This document shows, piece after piece, positions 35,041-45,817 of a stretch of DNA of 64,000 nt; within the stretch, counting starts at the first letter, position 1; every line of letters begins with the position of its first letter. A program made the translations under genes and the position numbers. Below the pieces are notes generated by a model. That model was not told the origin of the DNA, did not search any database, and saw only the letters and a program-made list of their open reading frames with translations. The stretch covers positions 791,001 to 855,000 of the forward strand of contig NC_010575.1 in the NCBI RefSeq assembly GCF_000165395.2. Reading direction: 5' to 3'. The stretch comes from Babesia bovis T2Bo. Lineage: Eukaryota; Apicomplexa; Aconoidasida; Piroplasmida; Babesiidae.

Positions 35041-38000
35041 TTAGGACATACTTCTACCTTCCGTAGCTATACGTTTCATTTGAATGACAGTGTCATCGTC
35101 CAGTGGTGAACAACCGTCATCTAGATCTTCTTCATCGTAGTCCTCATCATCATAATAGTCATCGTCTTCATCGTCATCACTGTATTCGGAGATACAGTCA
35201 TAGTCTACACTATCAGTTTCAAAATCCTCGTCATCTATGTTGGATTCCATATCACCGTTGGAATCATCTCCACCTTCAAGGGAAATGCCTTCGATAATTT
35301 GTGGCAAGTATTCCCCAGCGCAATATGTGACTCCTACTTGTACAAGGGCGCTTAGGCACATGATATATAGTTTTTTCATATATTTGGAGTTTTCTCCAAC
35401 CACGGCACGTAGTACAATCTGTATTAGTTCATCACGTCTCTCTATGCTGCTTAGTGGCTTGGCTTCTCCACAGCTGTATAGCAATATTATAGCGACGTAT
35501 CGAATTCTTGACTTGTAGTACATGGGTGTATTCTTTATAGCGTCGTACTCTTGCATAACATTTTGTGTCAATTCCCTAGCAGCTGTAGATAGTATACAGT
35601 CACAGACACGACTCTTAAGAGTTACTTCAAACATGTCTGCCATGAGTCGTTCTGCATGTTCCTTATCATCGGACATGGCACCTCGTTGGCAGAGGGTAGT
35701 AATTTGAACGGCTATATCAAATGTAAATCCGCCTGGAGCGTGGGCAAGTAAACTCCTTAAAGGGTCCCGCAAAACGCTCAATTCAGCCATGATAGCCGGA
35801 ATTTCGTTATCGTCTGTGACATCTAAATCGTGATAACCTCCGATAGCTTTCATACATAGCCCCAAAATCTTCCAGAGCGCATCGAATCGGACTCCAAGTG
35901 CAGCTGCTTTCTCTTCACCAAGGAAGAGCACTATCTTTTTCGCAATTTTTGCCAGATAACCAAGAATCAGAGCAAGATCATCTAAATAATCCATTATACG
36001 GTCTATATCTAGGTTTTCATACAGAGAAACCAGTAATTCTGCGCTACGTCTTGTAATTTTAGCAAACATGTCACAGTCATTTGGCGTCATGTCTTTTGCA
36101 TCTGCATCTGCGGCCAGTTTGACTATCGAGGTCAGCGTTTGAACCATTGACCACCTAGCTAAAATCTGTTCATCGCTTGACATATCTTCCACTTCTCCAC
36201 TCAAATTGCCTCCACAGCTGATGCTGTTCCACAGAGCGTTGCAGACGTTTTCAGTGATTTGGGCACCGAATGGCAAAATTGCCACGGAATACTTATCCAC
36301 GATTTCATCTAATGTAGACACCACTGTTTCTAACTCAATTCTTTCCATGAGTTTGAAAAGGCTTTGTAGCAAGTGTGGTAGGAATTCGATAATAGTCTTT
36401 TGCAGAGTAGCGTCATTGTTATGGAAGAATGCAAGCACTGCACTAGTAGCCATGACAGACACAATAACTTCTCCATCATCAAGCATTTGTACCAACTTGG
36501 AATATATTTTGAGCAAATTTTGTGAATCCCTCCACACAACAGTCGTCATCACAACGCGTCCACAAAGCCATGCTCCGCGCATTCGAAGCCATTTGTCTGG
36601 TGATCCTAACAACTGCAGTACATATGTTGATAAGAACGCTTCTCCGTCCAACAATTGCTCTTGAGGTATACTCACTGGTTTGGCAGCGCTCTTACTGCTC
36701 AGTCGTTTTGTGTTTTGCAGTACGCTGCTAGCCGCGTGTCCTATTAGACACATGACTCCGTAAATAACGGATACCGGTGATTTACCATTGCTAAATACAT
36801 CTCTTGCCGCAGCTATAACGATTGGAACAAAATCTTCTCTACGAAGTTTACACGCATCTTTGATAAAGTCCGCAGCAGTGCCTCTGGGTGATAATAATTG
36901 GAAGCTTACATCTGCGCAGCTTTGTATATAGGACTCGGGATCTTCTGTGTATTCCTTTTCATCATTGCAATTGCACGCAAACGTCTGGAACAACATTTGC
37001 ACGATTACAGGTGCGCATGGTTTAATGGCTGAATTATATATTGTAGGGAAGCTGACTGCGTACTTCAGATAAGTCCATATCTTATGATGTGCATGGTTGG
37101 TGAGTACCGCTGCTCCTGTAGATTCAGATTGCATAACAAACAAAAGTTTTTTGGTAAAAGCTTCTGCGTAGTTATCTTTTATGAATCGTGAAAAGTGCTT
37201 CTTTCCCTCATTTTTATTTTCCTTCCTTGGTATTTGCCTAGACATATATTTTGTAAGTATGTGAAGTGCCCATTTCAAACACTTGAACCTTGGAAGTTCT
37301 CTTAAACGAGTTTCATCTTCGTCTGGTAGTTCAGCGTACGGTAGCATAGGTCTAGTTCCAGGAGCGAACAAGGCGTTCCATGACAGTGGATTATCCAAAA
37401 CGAATTCTACCAGAGCCATCCATGATTGTAAAGTGCTCTCAACTGTATTCGTAGTAGGTGATGTGAGTAATCCCATTGAATAGTAGATTTTCAGAACCAT
37501 GTGTATGCAGGTTGCAGCTTCTGGTGAATCTAACCCTGCCTTCGATGCATCTTGCGCTACGTTTAAAAGTTTTCCAAAAAAGCGGTCTATTAAGTCATTT
37601 ACTTCATCTGTAAGATTCGATGTGTGATACTCGTAGCGATACATTAGTTTGCGTAGAATCCTGAGGGCGCAAATTAGGATATCTCCATTTCTCCTCTGCT
37701 CTATATCTGCGTTTAGCCTATATACAAGTGATGTGATGTTACGTTCTTCGGCATTGTAGACTATGTGTCGAAGGATTTCGAAGCACTGTCGCCTTACAGC
37801 GTCATTATTTGCACCTGCCGATATGATCGCATCGTATATACTGTTCCACAGTGCCGTCCTGTCTTCCGGACAGATAGATGTTTCCTCTCTCCATTGTGAC
37901 AATACTAAATTTTTGAGTTTAATTGCTCCCGCTAATTTAACGGTGGCGTCTACATGGTTGGAGGTTATGATTTGTAGTAGAAGCGGTATAGCTCCTTTAA

Positions 38001-38202
38001 GAGTTGTAATCTATACATGTAGATGATAAAGATTAACACATAAGAATATATAGTGCAATATTTAGTTTTACAGTAGCATATAATCAAGGCTTACCTTAAA
38101 TAGGTACTCTTCGCTTTGCTTTCTGAGTAACTGTTCCTGCGCTAGAGATCCTTCTAGCGCCCTATGTATAGCCTCTAGGCTTAAAATGTTATCAACACTC
38201 AT
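35041..38202 (-). CDS. Importin-7/8-like karyopherin beta
   Basis: Exon 1 (38095-38202) and exon 2 (35041-38010), joined across an 84-nt intron, give 1,025 aa. The N-terminus has the importin-beta pattern (LRKQSEEYLF, then HVDATVKLAGAIKLKNLV) and the rest is a HEAT-repeat solenoid. The family-typical acidic stretch (SDDDEDDDYYDDED) lies near the C-terminus. Importin-7/8 and yeast Sxm1/Nmd5 carry ribosomal proteins, histones and other cargo into the nucleus with RanGTP. The length fits the family. Cargo in this organism is unknown. Confidence 0.87.
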
Positions 38203-38513
38203 TTTTAATGAGTGGTACAATGGTGTGTGTTAGATTCCCACAGTTTCGTTTCCTTCGATTGGACGTGGCCTAACATTGTGATAAATGGAGATGTGATGTT
38301 GTTTCTTGCTTTTGATTATAAGTAAATATTTCACGACACGTTAAGGTGTATTGGTAATCATGATTAACGCTGGAGTATCATCGTTTCTTCGCTTTAGATT
38401 AAGTTACCATAATACGGCGATGATGACGTCTACCGCGCGTCGATAACGCTTTATTAGTGTTTTAAAAATTCAAATATTAAAATGGCGATGTTTGATTTAC
38501 TGAAACCATGCGG
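38203..38513. other. Intergenic region
   Basis: About 310 bases between the importin gene start and the syntaxin gene stop, both on the minus strand. No feature recognised. Confidence 0.35.
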
Positions 38514-39486
38514 TCAAGTGAATTTGAGTATAATTGGCACCGCAATTATGACACCAACTCCTGTAAGTCCGATAGTAACGTACATGATAAGTTTACTGTT
38601 GCGCAATCGTATGGTTCTTGCTTTTACCAATTCAACGTTCGCCTTTTCTGTATATTCGACAGCTTTCATAGTGTTGTATTCCACTTGATCAATAAGATCT
38701 CCTTGATAGCTCACAACACCGGCAAGTTCCACCATCATTTGATGTAATTCTTCTACACTATCTTCCAATGCCAACACATCATTATACTTTGATTGTATGT
38801 TTTGTACGGCATCTACGAGGTTAGTGTTACCTACTATAGAAGAGCGTGCTGCGCTTTCGAGGACCATGTGGGCGTTTCCCGGTGCCATAACCTTTTCTAG
38901 TTCCGATGGGTCTGCTTCCGGATATATAAGTTGAATTTGTCTTGCTGTTCGTTCTTTAATCGCCTTTTTGAATACGATTTGTGCATCTTGGTATCTTTTC
39001 ACCGAGTTTTGGAAATGTTTAATACATACATTGTATGCATTATTTCTCATTCGTTTTTCTGTAGGTGTCCCTTTATCCTTTCCATTCTGTAGTTTCGTAG
39101 TCAAACTCTTCGTTTTTGAACACGAATCATTGATCTGTGCGATTAGATCGTTGAGCTTCGAGCTAACTCCTGCGCTCTGTTCACTTGTAACCGCCGTGGC
39201 GCTCAGTTCCATTAAGGCACATATTGCTTTAGCGCCATCGTCTATTGAGGCGATTAGTTTACGTGCATCTTGCACATTTGCCATATACTCTTTAAAATCG
39301 GGATCGAATCCCTCCTCATCGTCTCCGCCCTGTGCAATATATTTACGTACATTTATTGTTGTGACCTACCATCGGAGACGGCGGCATCCCATCATCTTGT
39401 ATAATTACGATACAGTCTCTTGTATATTCGTTCGACTGTTTAATACCTTCAGCGAGGTTTCGCAGTTGCTGCGTTCTATTATACAT
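38514..39486 (-). CDS. Syntaxin (Qa-SNARE)
   Basis: Exon 1 (39370-39486) and exon 2 (38514-39329), joined across a 40-nt intron, give 310 aa. The Habc region covers about residues 60-200. The SNARE helix (KYNDVLALEDSVEELHQM through EYNTMKAVEYTEKANVEL) has a central glutamine in VVSYQGDLID, marking a Qa-SNARE. A C-terminal membrane anchor follows (KLIMYVTIGLTGVGVIIAV). The arrangement is that of plasma-membrane syntaxins. It would act in vesicle fusion, plausibly in exocytosis of secretory organelles; the compartment is inferred. Confidence 0.9.
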
Positions 39487-40022
39487 GTTTAAGTTTCACT
39501 TGATCATAATCAAAGTAACACATTGGTTTCCAGCAGTGGATCTAGATTACTCAATCTAAATTTATCCTTTAATAAGTCCTTATGTCTCTCTTTTAACGTT
39601 ACACACTTGTTTGGATAGTTTGTTTTTCTGGTACACATCAATGCTTCTGTATTTCTTTGTCCGGAACACAAGCGAGCCGATAGTACTTCCTCTGTTTTCG
39701 CCTTTAATTAGATCCAGTGTTATATGTACTTTCCAGCGTCCAAAAGTTATGGATTATGTTGTTTACACACTTCAGTGTGTTAGGTGTTTTGGGCCCTTGA
39801 TGTGTACACGGCGGAGCGCACTGTCGGTTGGCATATCACCTTTTTTCTTTGAAAAGACATTGGAATTGCTGCTCCAATAATATATCATTTAATTGTATTG
39901 TGATGTGTCTACTCTAGTATTCTATACGTTGTGACCAATGATGATAGATTGGTCTGTAGGGGTTCATTAAGGCATACTCCCTACTTCCTTCTAGATCCGA
40001 AGACAACTGATCAAATTTTACA
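39487..40022. other. Intergenic region, one doubtful small frame
   Basis: About 540 bases between divergent genes. A rightward frame from the ATG at 39641 to 39880 (79 codons, hydrophobic start MLLYFFVRNTSEPIVLPLF) is possible but unlike any family I know, so I do not call it a gene. Confidence 0.3.
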
Positions 40023-41251
40023 ATGTTGCTTATTGCTGGCGGTTATGAAGGTGGTTTAGTAGGCCTCGATGTCCCTCAAATTGACGAAGCATTGGGATTT
40101 GATTCCTCATCCATTCATTCTGAACAAGTAACTCTGGCCTTCCGATTTCTTTGTTCTCAGGTAAGCTTAAGAATTCAAATATGCCTAAAACATGAACATT
40201 GTGTATATGGTAGACTAACGATTTTAAATCCGGAAATTGGTATATACATTTTTTTCTTGCGCCTTATTTATATAAGATCTCCACATTTATTTTATATCAT
40301 CTGCATCATGTTTTGTTAAGCCTTTAGGGGCTAGTATGGCAATATGCTTGGTGTTTCTGTTGTTTGTACGATTTTGATTACGCTATATTGTATGCACTCT
40401 GCAATGTGCATTATTATATGGAACTGTGTATTATTTATGCCTTTTGATTACATAATATACAGGGTTCTATTCGCTGCTTAGCATTGGGCTCTGATTTCTT
40501 GTGTTGCGGAGGTTCTGATGAGACAGTCCAGATATATGGATTGCGTCACCGCAAGAAGCATGGTGACCTTATGCTTTCTGATGGTTGCATCACAGCTATA
40601 GGTGCCGTGGGTTCCATCTCTAATGGGTTGATTTTGGTTGCCAATGAGCACGGGGCATTGGACGTTTACTCATCACGACATCTCGGCCATTTAAAGCAGT
40701 TAAAGGGCCACAAAGCTCCTGTTACTTCTATAAGTATTCACCCTAATGGTGAATTGGCGTTATCGGTATCGGAAGATTTTACATTGCGTCTATGGGACGT
40801 AAAAACATTTATGTGCGTTTTTTATTCGCGTTTGAAGGAGCCAATTATTGGTGCGGAGTGGCATGGTGATGGTAAGACGTATTATATTTTATTGGAATCG
40901 CAATTGTTGATATTTTCATTGTCTGAGGATGTCAAGCCTCAGCTATACAAGGCTGAGGGTGGCCAAAAGCATACGTGTGCCAGTTGGTTTGGCACTTACG
41001 TTGCTGTTGGATGTCGTTCTGGATCTGTGGTATTATATCCAGTTGTACCTGGTATTCCTGTGTGTTCGGGTAAGCTCCACACCAAGCGCATCAAAGGCAT
41101 TGTTGGTATGTCTGGATGCATTGTAACAGTCGATTCTGATGGAATCTTAGTATTCCTAAAGGTTACAGACAACAATGGAGTTGTATTTTCCGAGTTATTT
41201 CGTTACGGCGTAGAGATGCGAGTCAACGTTTTAATTTGCAAGCCTGACTAG
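40023..41251 (+). CDS. MAK11: WD40 ribosome-biogenesis protein Mak11 / PAK1IP1
   Basis: Exon 1 (40023-40160) and exon 2 (40463-41251), joined across a 302-nt intron, give 308 aa. The family is recognised from MLLIAGGYEGGLVG at the start, then GGSDETVQIYGL with KKHGDLMLSDGCITAI. The strong blade LKGHKAPVTSISIHPNGELA with LSVSEDFTLRLWD follows. Mak11 acts in the nucleolus on early 60S subunits (placing of Rlp24 and Mrt4 in yeast). The long intron is unusual among its neighbours. The last blade is divergent. Confidence 0.88.
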
Positions 41252-42070
41252 CGTAGACGGCTGCATATAACTAAGTGGGTTGCACAAGAAAGAGTTTAAC
41301 ATTGTTTTTTGATCGCATGATCATTTGCCACGTTTTACGTTAGGTGTTGATATTATGCCCTTGACTAGGAGTATGCTGGGTACCGTATCTTCACCTTGTT
41401 GTTGGGTCACGCACAATTTTTGTGTTCGTTTTTACAGTGCTGCATTGTCATATGATGACTGTCATTATGCGGATTGCCTGGAGTAAAGCATTGGCGAAAG
41501 TGCTCTTGCGTTCTAAACGGGAAGAATCTTTGTGTTACGTATAAACAACGTGACACAGTAATTGATCCCTTACACAAATACATATATGCACATACATAAA
41601 TAACCATCTGCTCTTAACCGATGTTCGCTGGCATTTAATGTCAGTTCCCCATCGGTAACCCATTAAACAGGCTGCGCAGGCCAGGTACACTTGTGACGGT
41701 TGCTTTAGTAATTTAATGGCATTTGCGGCTTTTCAATTGCGTTTTAGATATTTTGTTTGATTTGCAGGCGTCAAACTTCATTTATGCGCAGCAGAAAAGC
41801 CAAACCATAAGCATTCAATGGTAAATTGTCTTCTCCTGATTTTAACTATGGATTCCTTCTTCGTGGTATAGGTAAGATTTTACCCAGTTACAATATTACC
41901 TATGTAGAAGAGTATGAACCATTGAGTTCTTCAACTTGCTATCAGTATACATAGATAGCGTGTATGGACCATTGTTTTGTCGGTGTGTGTCCTTAGTTGT
42001 TAGGCCAAACGCAGTCATTCCATTTTCTCCTGAAGTGATAGAAAGAAGTAGTAGAAAGAGAATTGTAAGC
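41252..42070. other. Intergenic region between convergent genes
   Basis: About 820 bases without a convincing frame. Short frames at 41407-41607 (minus) and 41936-42124 (plus) resemble nothing known. No RNA gene recognised. Confidence 0.4.
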
Positions 42071-42637
42071 TCACATCTGCATCAATTGATTTGCAATGGC
42101 GGAATACAATGGAACCGCGTGTGAGCAAGTAGAAGATTCCGCTTCACTTTGAGGTACATAGTCATAGTATTGCGGATAATTTCCATATGGATGAAATTGA
42201 AGATATGGAATGTTTTCAATTACCCTCTTTTTATTAGAAGGTGTAATTGTATGAAGAATATTAAGCAGTTGCCTATGTTTATCCCACTCATCCGCTGCAA
42301 CTTCTGCTCTCATCTTTGCTTCATAAAATCCATATTTGCGTACGCCAAAAGTGCGTTGGGATCTTTTTGAACAGTTAAAAGGGTCCCTGCAGGTTGCTCG
42401 CCATTCGAGTTTGGTATGGTGGTAATAGACACCTCTTACTAAACTATGATAATCTTCTTCTGGCACATCTGGTAGCAGTGCCATATTTGGCGGTGGTCGT
42501 TGACTCTCGTTTCTGCGTCTTTTAACTGGCGCTGGGTTTACTGGGTTGTCCTCGATGGCGGGCGTTTGTACTGGGTCTTGAATTATTGGTCTGGTTTTAC
42601 CGGCCCTCTTGGAGCCGCGAGATTGACTACACCTCAT
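42071..42637 (-). CDS. Short ApiAP2-domain DNA-binding protein
   Basis: The frame from the ATG at 42637 encodes 188 aa. A basic N-terminus (PVKRRRNESQ) precedes one AP2/ERF-like domain at about residues 70-122. It begins RGVYYHHTKLEWRATC and continues with KRSQRTFGVRKYGF and YEAKMRAEVAADEW, matching the three-strand plus helix pattern of apicomplexan AP2 factors. The tail is rich in Pro and Tyr. ApiAP2 proteins are the main sequence-specific transcription factors of these parasites, and most are far longer. The open frame extends three codons upstream to a GTG; I chose the first ATG. An additional upstream exon cannot be excluded. Confidence 0.82.
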   Translation of the reverse strand: MRCSQSRGSKRAGKTRPIIQDPVQTPAIEDNPVNPAPVKRRRNESQRPPPNMALLPDVPEEDYHSLVRGVYYHHTKLEWRATCRDPFNCSKRSQRTFGVRKYGFYEAKMRAEVAADEWDKHRQLLNILHTITPSNKKRVIENIPYLQFHPYGNYPQYYDYVPQSEAESSTCSHAVPLYSAIANQLMQM

Positions 42638-43218
42638 ATTTCCCACCTAATACACACACAGTGTGACTATTATTATATAACAAAGGGACTAGGGAGAAGA
42701 TATACACTCACTGAGGGGTGGTGAAGCAACGCCGGTGTGGAAATTGACTTCACTAATTATTAAGACGCAACGCAAGCTACAGTTGTGTAGGAAGGTCACA
42801 AAGCTCATGTAACGTCTTCTTATTTCGCCTTTAATTGCGTTCGAGCCTTTTGTTACGTTATAAGCCTGCCACACGGAAGTATTCCACCAGGAATCTTCGT
42901 GTGATCTGGTTACTTGAAAGAAAAGCACACCTGCGGTAGACTTTACGTTGATCTTTGCACTTTTAGTAGTACAAATGGTAGTGTAATGTTAGAAAGTTCG
43001 TGGGCATCTAACAACGTCTTGTTATATCGAGATCACTTGAGACGTATCAGTTACGTCGCGCACTGGTCTCGCGAGGCAGAGATATGTTTATTAATCGATT
43101 CTATATGCATATAGAATCTACAAAGCAGATTAATATTAGCGTCTCTTTATTCGTCACTAAATAACAAAGAAAATAAAGAGTGAATCTTGGGACCCCCTCA
43201 CCATGTGATGCACATGTA
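42638..43218. other. Upstream region of the ApiAP2 gene
   Basis: This 580-base gap includes a perfect 22-bp palindrome (43097-43118). A minus-strand frame (42689-42928) is open for 79 codons without an ATG and does not splice in frame to the AP2 exon, so I did not add it. Confidence 0.4.
43097..43118. promoter_or_regulatory. Perfect 22-bp palindrome with TGCA core
   Basis: The half-site GATTCTATATG is followed at once by its exact reverse complement. The centre reads TATATGCATATA. It lies about 460 bases upstream of the ApiAP2 start and about 100 bases past the C2/PH gene stop. Such a perfect dyad could bind a dimeric factor; TGCA cores are common in ApiAP2 targets. Function is inferred. Confidence 0.45.
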
Positions 43219-44820
43219 TCACAATATTGTGCTAACATGCTCGTGCCGCACGTTATCGTCCCGCAAACCGTGTACGGGCCTTCTTAAGCATCTAAACATG
43301 GCGAGTTTGGTCTTAAGTTCCCGGTTCTCGGCGGTGATCTCCTCACTGACCTGAGAGAGCTCCAGGTGCTTCGATCTCTTGACACGCTTGTGAGATATTT
43401 TAAACTTTTCCCTGTTAGGATTCTTGAAATAAATGTCCCGCACCCGTTGGATGAATTCATAGAGCGAATCAGACCAGACGTCCCGCCCCCGATCCACCCT
43501 TTTGAACAAAAGGCCGAAATCCTCGCCGTTGTTATGGTACTTGATATAGAAGCAATTCGTATTGCTAGGGTCAGCTACGACCACACTTATCGATAGAAAC
43601 GGATATGTCTCCACGGCTTCTAGTCCAGCCTGTAACAGCGTTAGTACAGATAGGCCACGTAATACCACCATGCAAAACGATATTGCGGGCTATATACCCG
43701 TGAATTGCATGTTTAAAACCACACCTTTAACACCCGAATAAAACTAGATAGGTGCATAACCGATTGGAGCACATGGTACCGACGCATGTTTGTTACCCCG
43801 GTCAACCCATCACAGCACTAAACAACGTATATAAACGTAACTTACATCATAATCTTCTCTCGAATGCCAGGCACACCATTCCCAGTTGCCATTCGATATT
43901 TCCAACGGCTTGAAATAGAACATCGTCCATTTGCTCCCGAATGTATTCATCTTTTTGAGTGGACCAGAAATGACTTTTGAATAGAATCGCAACTTCGCGT
44001 AATCATCCATATTTTCAAGCTCCTCGATGATATCTTCTTCTATGATACGATATCAGATATTACTATGTTACGCCATACCCATCATCGTTCCGTCTTGCTG
44101 TGCCTCGATGATTGCCTGTAGCGCAAGTGGTGAAAGATCGCGTGAAGCCATTTCATCGCTTATTTGATATATTGACACCTGTGCTAGATGTTGGAGACTG
44201 ACCACTGTGATTACCATTATCTTTGTTGATGTCCTGCTATCATGTACCATGGAGAACCAGCGCCTTTTCGCAAGCCGTTCAGCCATGAGATCATTTACTA
44301 CTGATAGTTTGAGTTCAGCACACAAAACATCTCGCATAAGTTGACGTTTATAAAGCATGAGTGTAATGTAGTCATCGCATTGTCTTACATGGACTTTCAT
44401 TTTTTCCTGCAGGGGTATATCAAAATAAATACATCACATTGTACAATAGGTCAAACACTATACCACTGCAGATACACAAACAACTAATGTGCATACATAT
44501 AACCTCCATGGAGAACATACGTGAATTTGAAGTTTTCCATCTTTTGAAATAATATCAAGTGAGCGATATGACGTTCTGCCGGCTTCAACAACGAAATAGT
44601 ATTTTCCTGATTCGATGTATCCGGCGGCTTCGTGCAGTTCTAGTATGATATCTAGCGAATCGTGGTCATGCAATCCCACTAGACGATAAATACCTCCGAT
44701 ACAGCCACATTCTGACGGATGTGGTAGCTTAGATAGATTGTTTGCGATATAATGGCCAGCTGCAAGGGCGCAACAGCCGACTGCGCAGCAACCTACAGCT
44801 TGTGGATCTATATAGAACAT
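43219..44820 (-). CDS. C2-like and PH-like domain protein
   Basis: Four exons (44521-44820, 44079-44406, 43846-44039, 43219-43629), joined by introns of 114, 39 and 216 nt, give 410 aa. The N-terminus has a cysteine-rich hydrophobic patch (QAVGCCAVGCCALAAGHY). A C2-like beta sandwich follows at residues 45-155 (SLDIILELHEAAGY, KYYFVVEAGR, RRWFSMV). After a helical linker a PH-like domain spans residues 215-325 (GPLKKMNTFGSKWTMFYF, and the closing helix with tryptophan GRDVWSDSLYEFIQRV). The C-terminus is a basic helical tail. Both folds bind membranes, so a peripheral membrane role is likely. The last exon alone could be read as a separate protein starting at 43671; the phase-matched CTAAC...TTACAG acceptor favours one gene. 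Confidence 0.65.
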
Positions 44821-45817
44821 GGAGCTGGAAATTTTCTTCCTAGTATGTTTCCATGTTAATGAATGTTTCTTCCTTTTTATATATCATGATTCCATGTAAT
44901 TAGCAGCTATTCTTTGTAGATGTAGTACTTAAATGCAATCCGGTGCGCATCTAGGAATAGCTATCTATTACTTCATTTTGTTATTCCGGTGTAATTTAAT
45001 TACTAAATTACTACCGTGAGAGTTTAACCTCTGCTCTTCTTCTTTGGGTTTATTCTCACAACACTTCGGGAATAGCGGGCTGGTCAGGCAAAACCACATT
45101 GCATTCCTATTGCTCTGCAATTGAAACTCCACAATATGTTTTGCATTATGCTAATTAGTGAATATGATCCCTCGGTTAAGCATATTGACTATTAGGCTGA
45201 TGTGTGCCATAGTATAATAGAACATGTATCAGTATTGCTTTGCATGGATGGTTATTAGTAGATCGCCAAATGACATTCAGGCCAGTTAAATCTACATTTA
45301 TGTATTACTACTTAACATTGATGCCTCTCCCGACCTCATGGTGCACTTTTGTTATTCTCGATTAGGGTTGTATTACTGTTGATTCTTCATAGATTCTGCT
45401 TTGGGGGTTCATGTACCATTGTTGTACGTATGCAATGTTGATTATCCTTTGTTTAATCTCTAGTTTTATGCTGGCTTATACTAACGTACCCTTTTTGCGT
45501 CCTATTTTGCCCAGTCATGGGGAGTAGTACTGAAATGGCATTTTGTTGTATCGTTTGTTTTTGATAATATCATTACTTATGTTTATAATGCCTCATTTGC
45601 CATATTTATGTAGTCCGGGTGTATACCATAAATCGGTGATTCGTCGCCGGTTATGTCGTTTTCATTAGTGTCTGCTTTTTAGAATTAACATTTTTTTGTT
45701 ACACCTTAGATGTGTATATTGCTAGTACAGTGTGTTAGCACAAAATTAAAAGGTCTTCTGTATATACGGGTTGTTTTTAACTTTTAAAAGTGGTATCACT
45801 GATTGCTGTGGAAGGCC
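44821..45817. other. Divergent intergenic region
   Basis: About 1 kb of AT-rich DNA between the C2/PH gene and the transporter gene, which are transcribed away from each other. No coding frame or RNA gene is recognised. Confidence 0.4.

Noticed and set aside
42689..42928. Open minus-strand frame upstream of the ApiAP2 gene
   Set aside because: It lacks an ATG, and no donor-acceptor pair links it in frame to the AP2 exon; no family recognised.
43219..43671. Separate secreted protein beginning MVVLRGLSVLTLLQAG
   Set aside because: The apparent signal peptide falls in the intron of the C2/PH model; a strong acceptor just downstream joins in frame and completes a PH-like domain. Kept as an alternative only.
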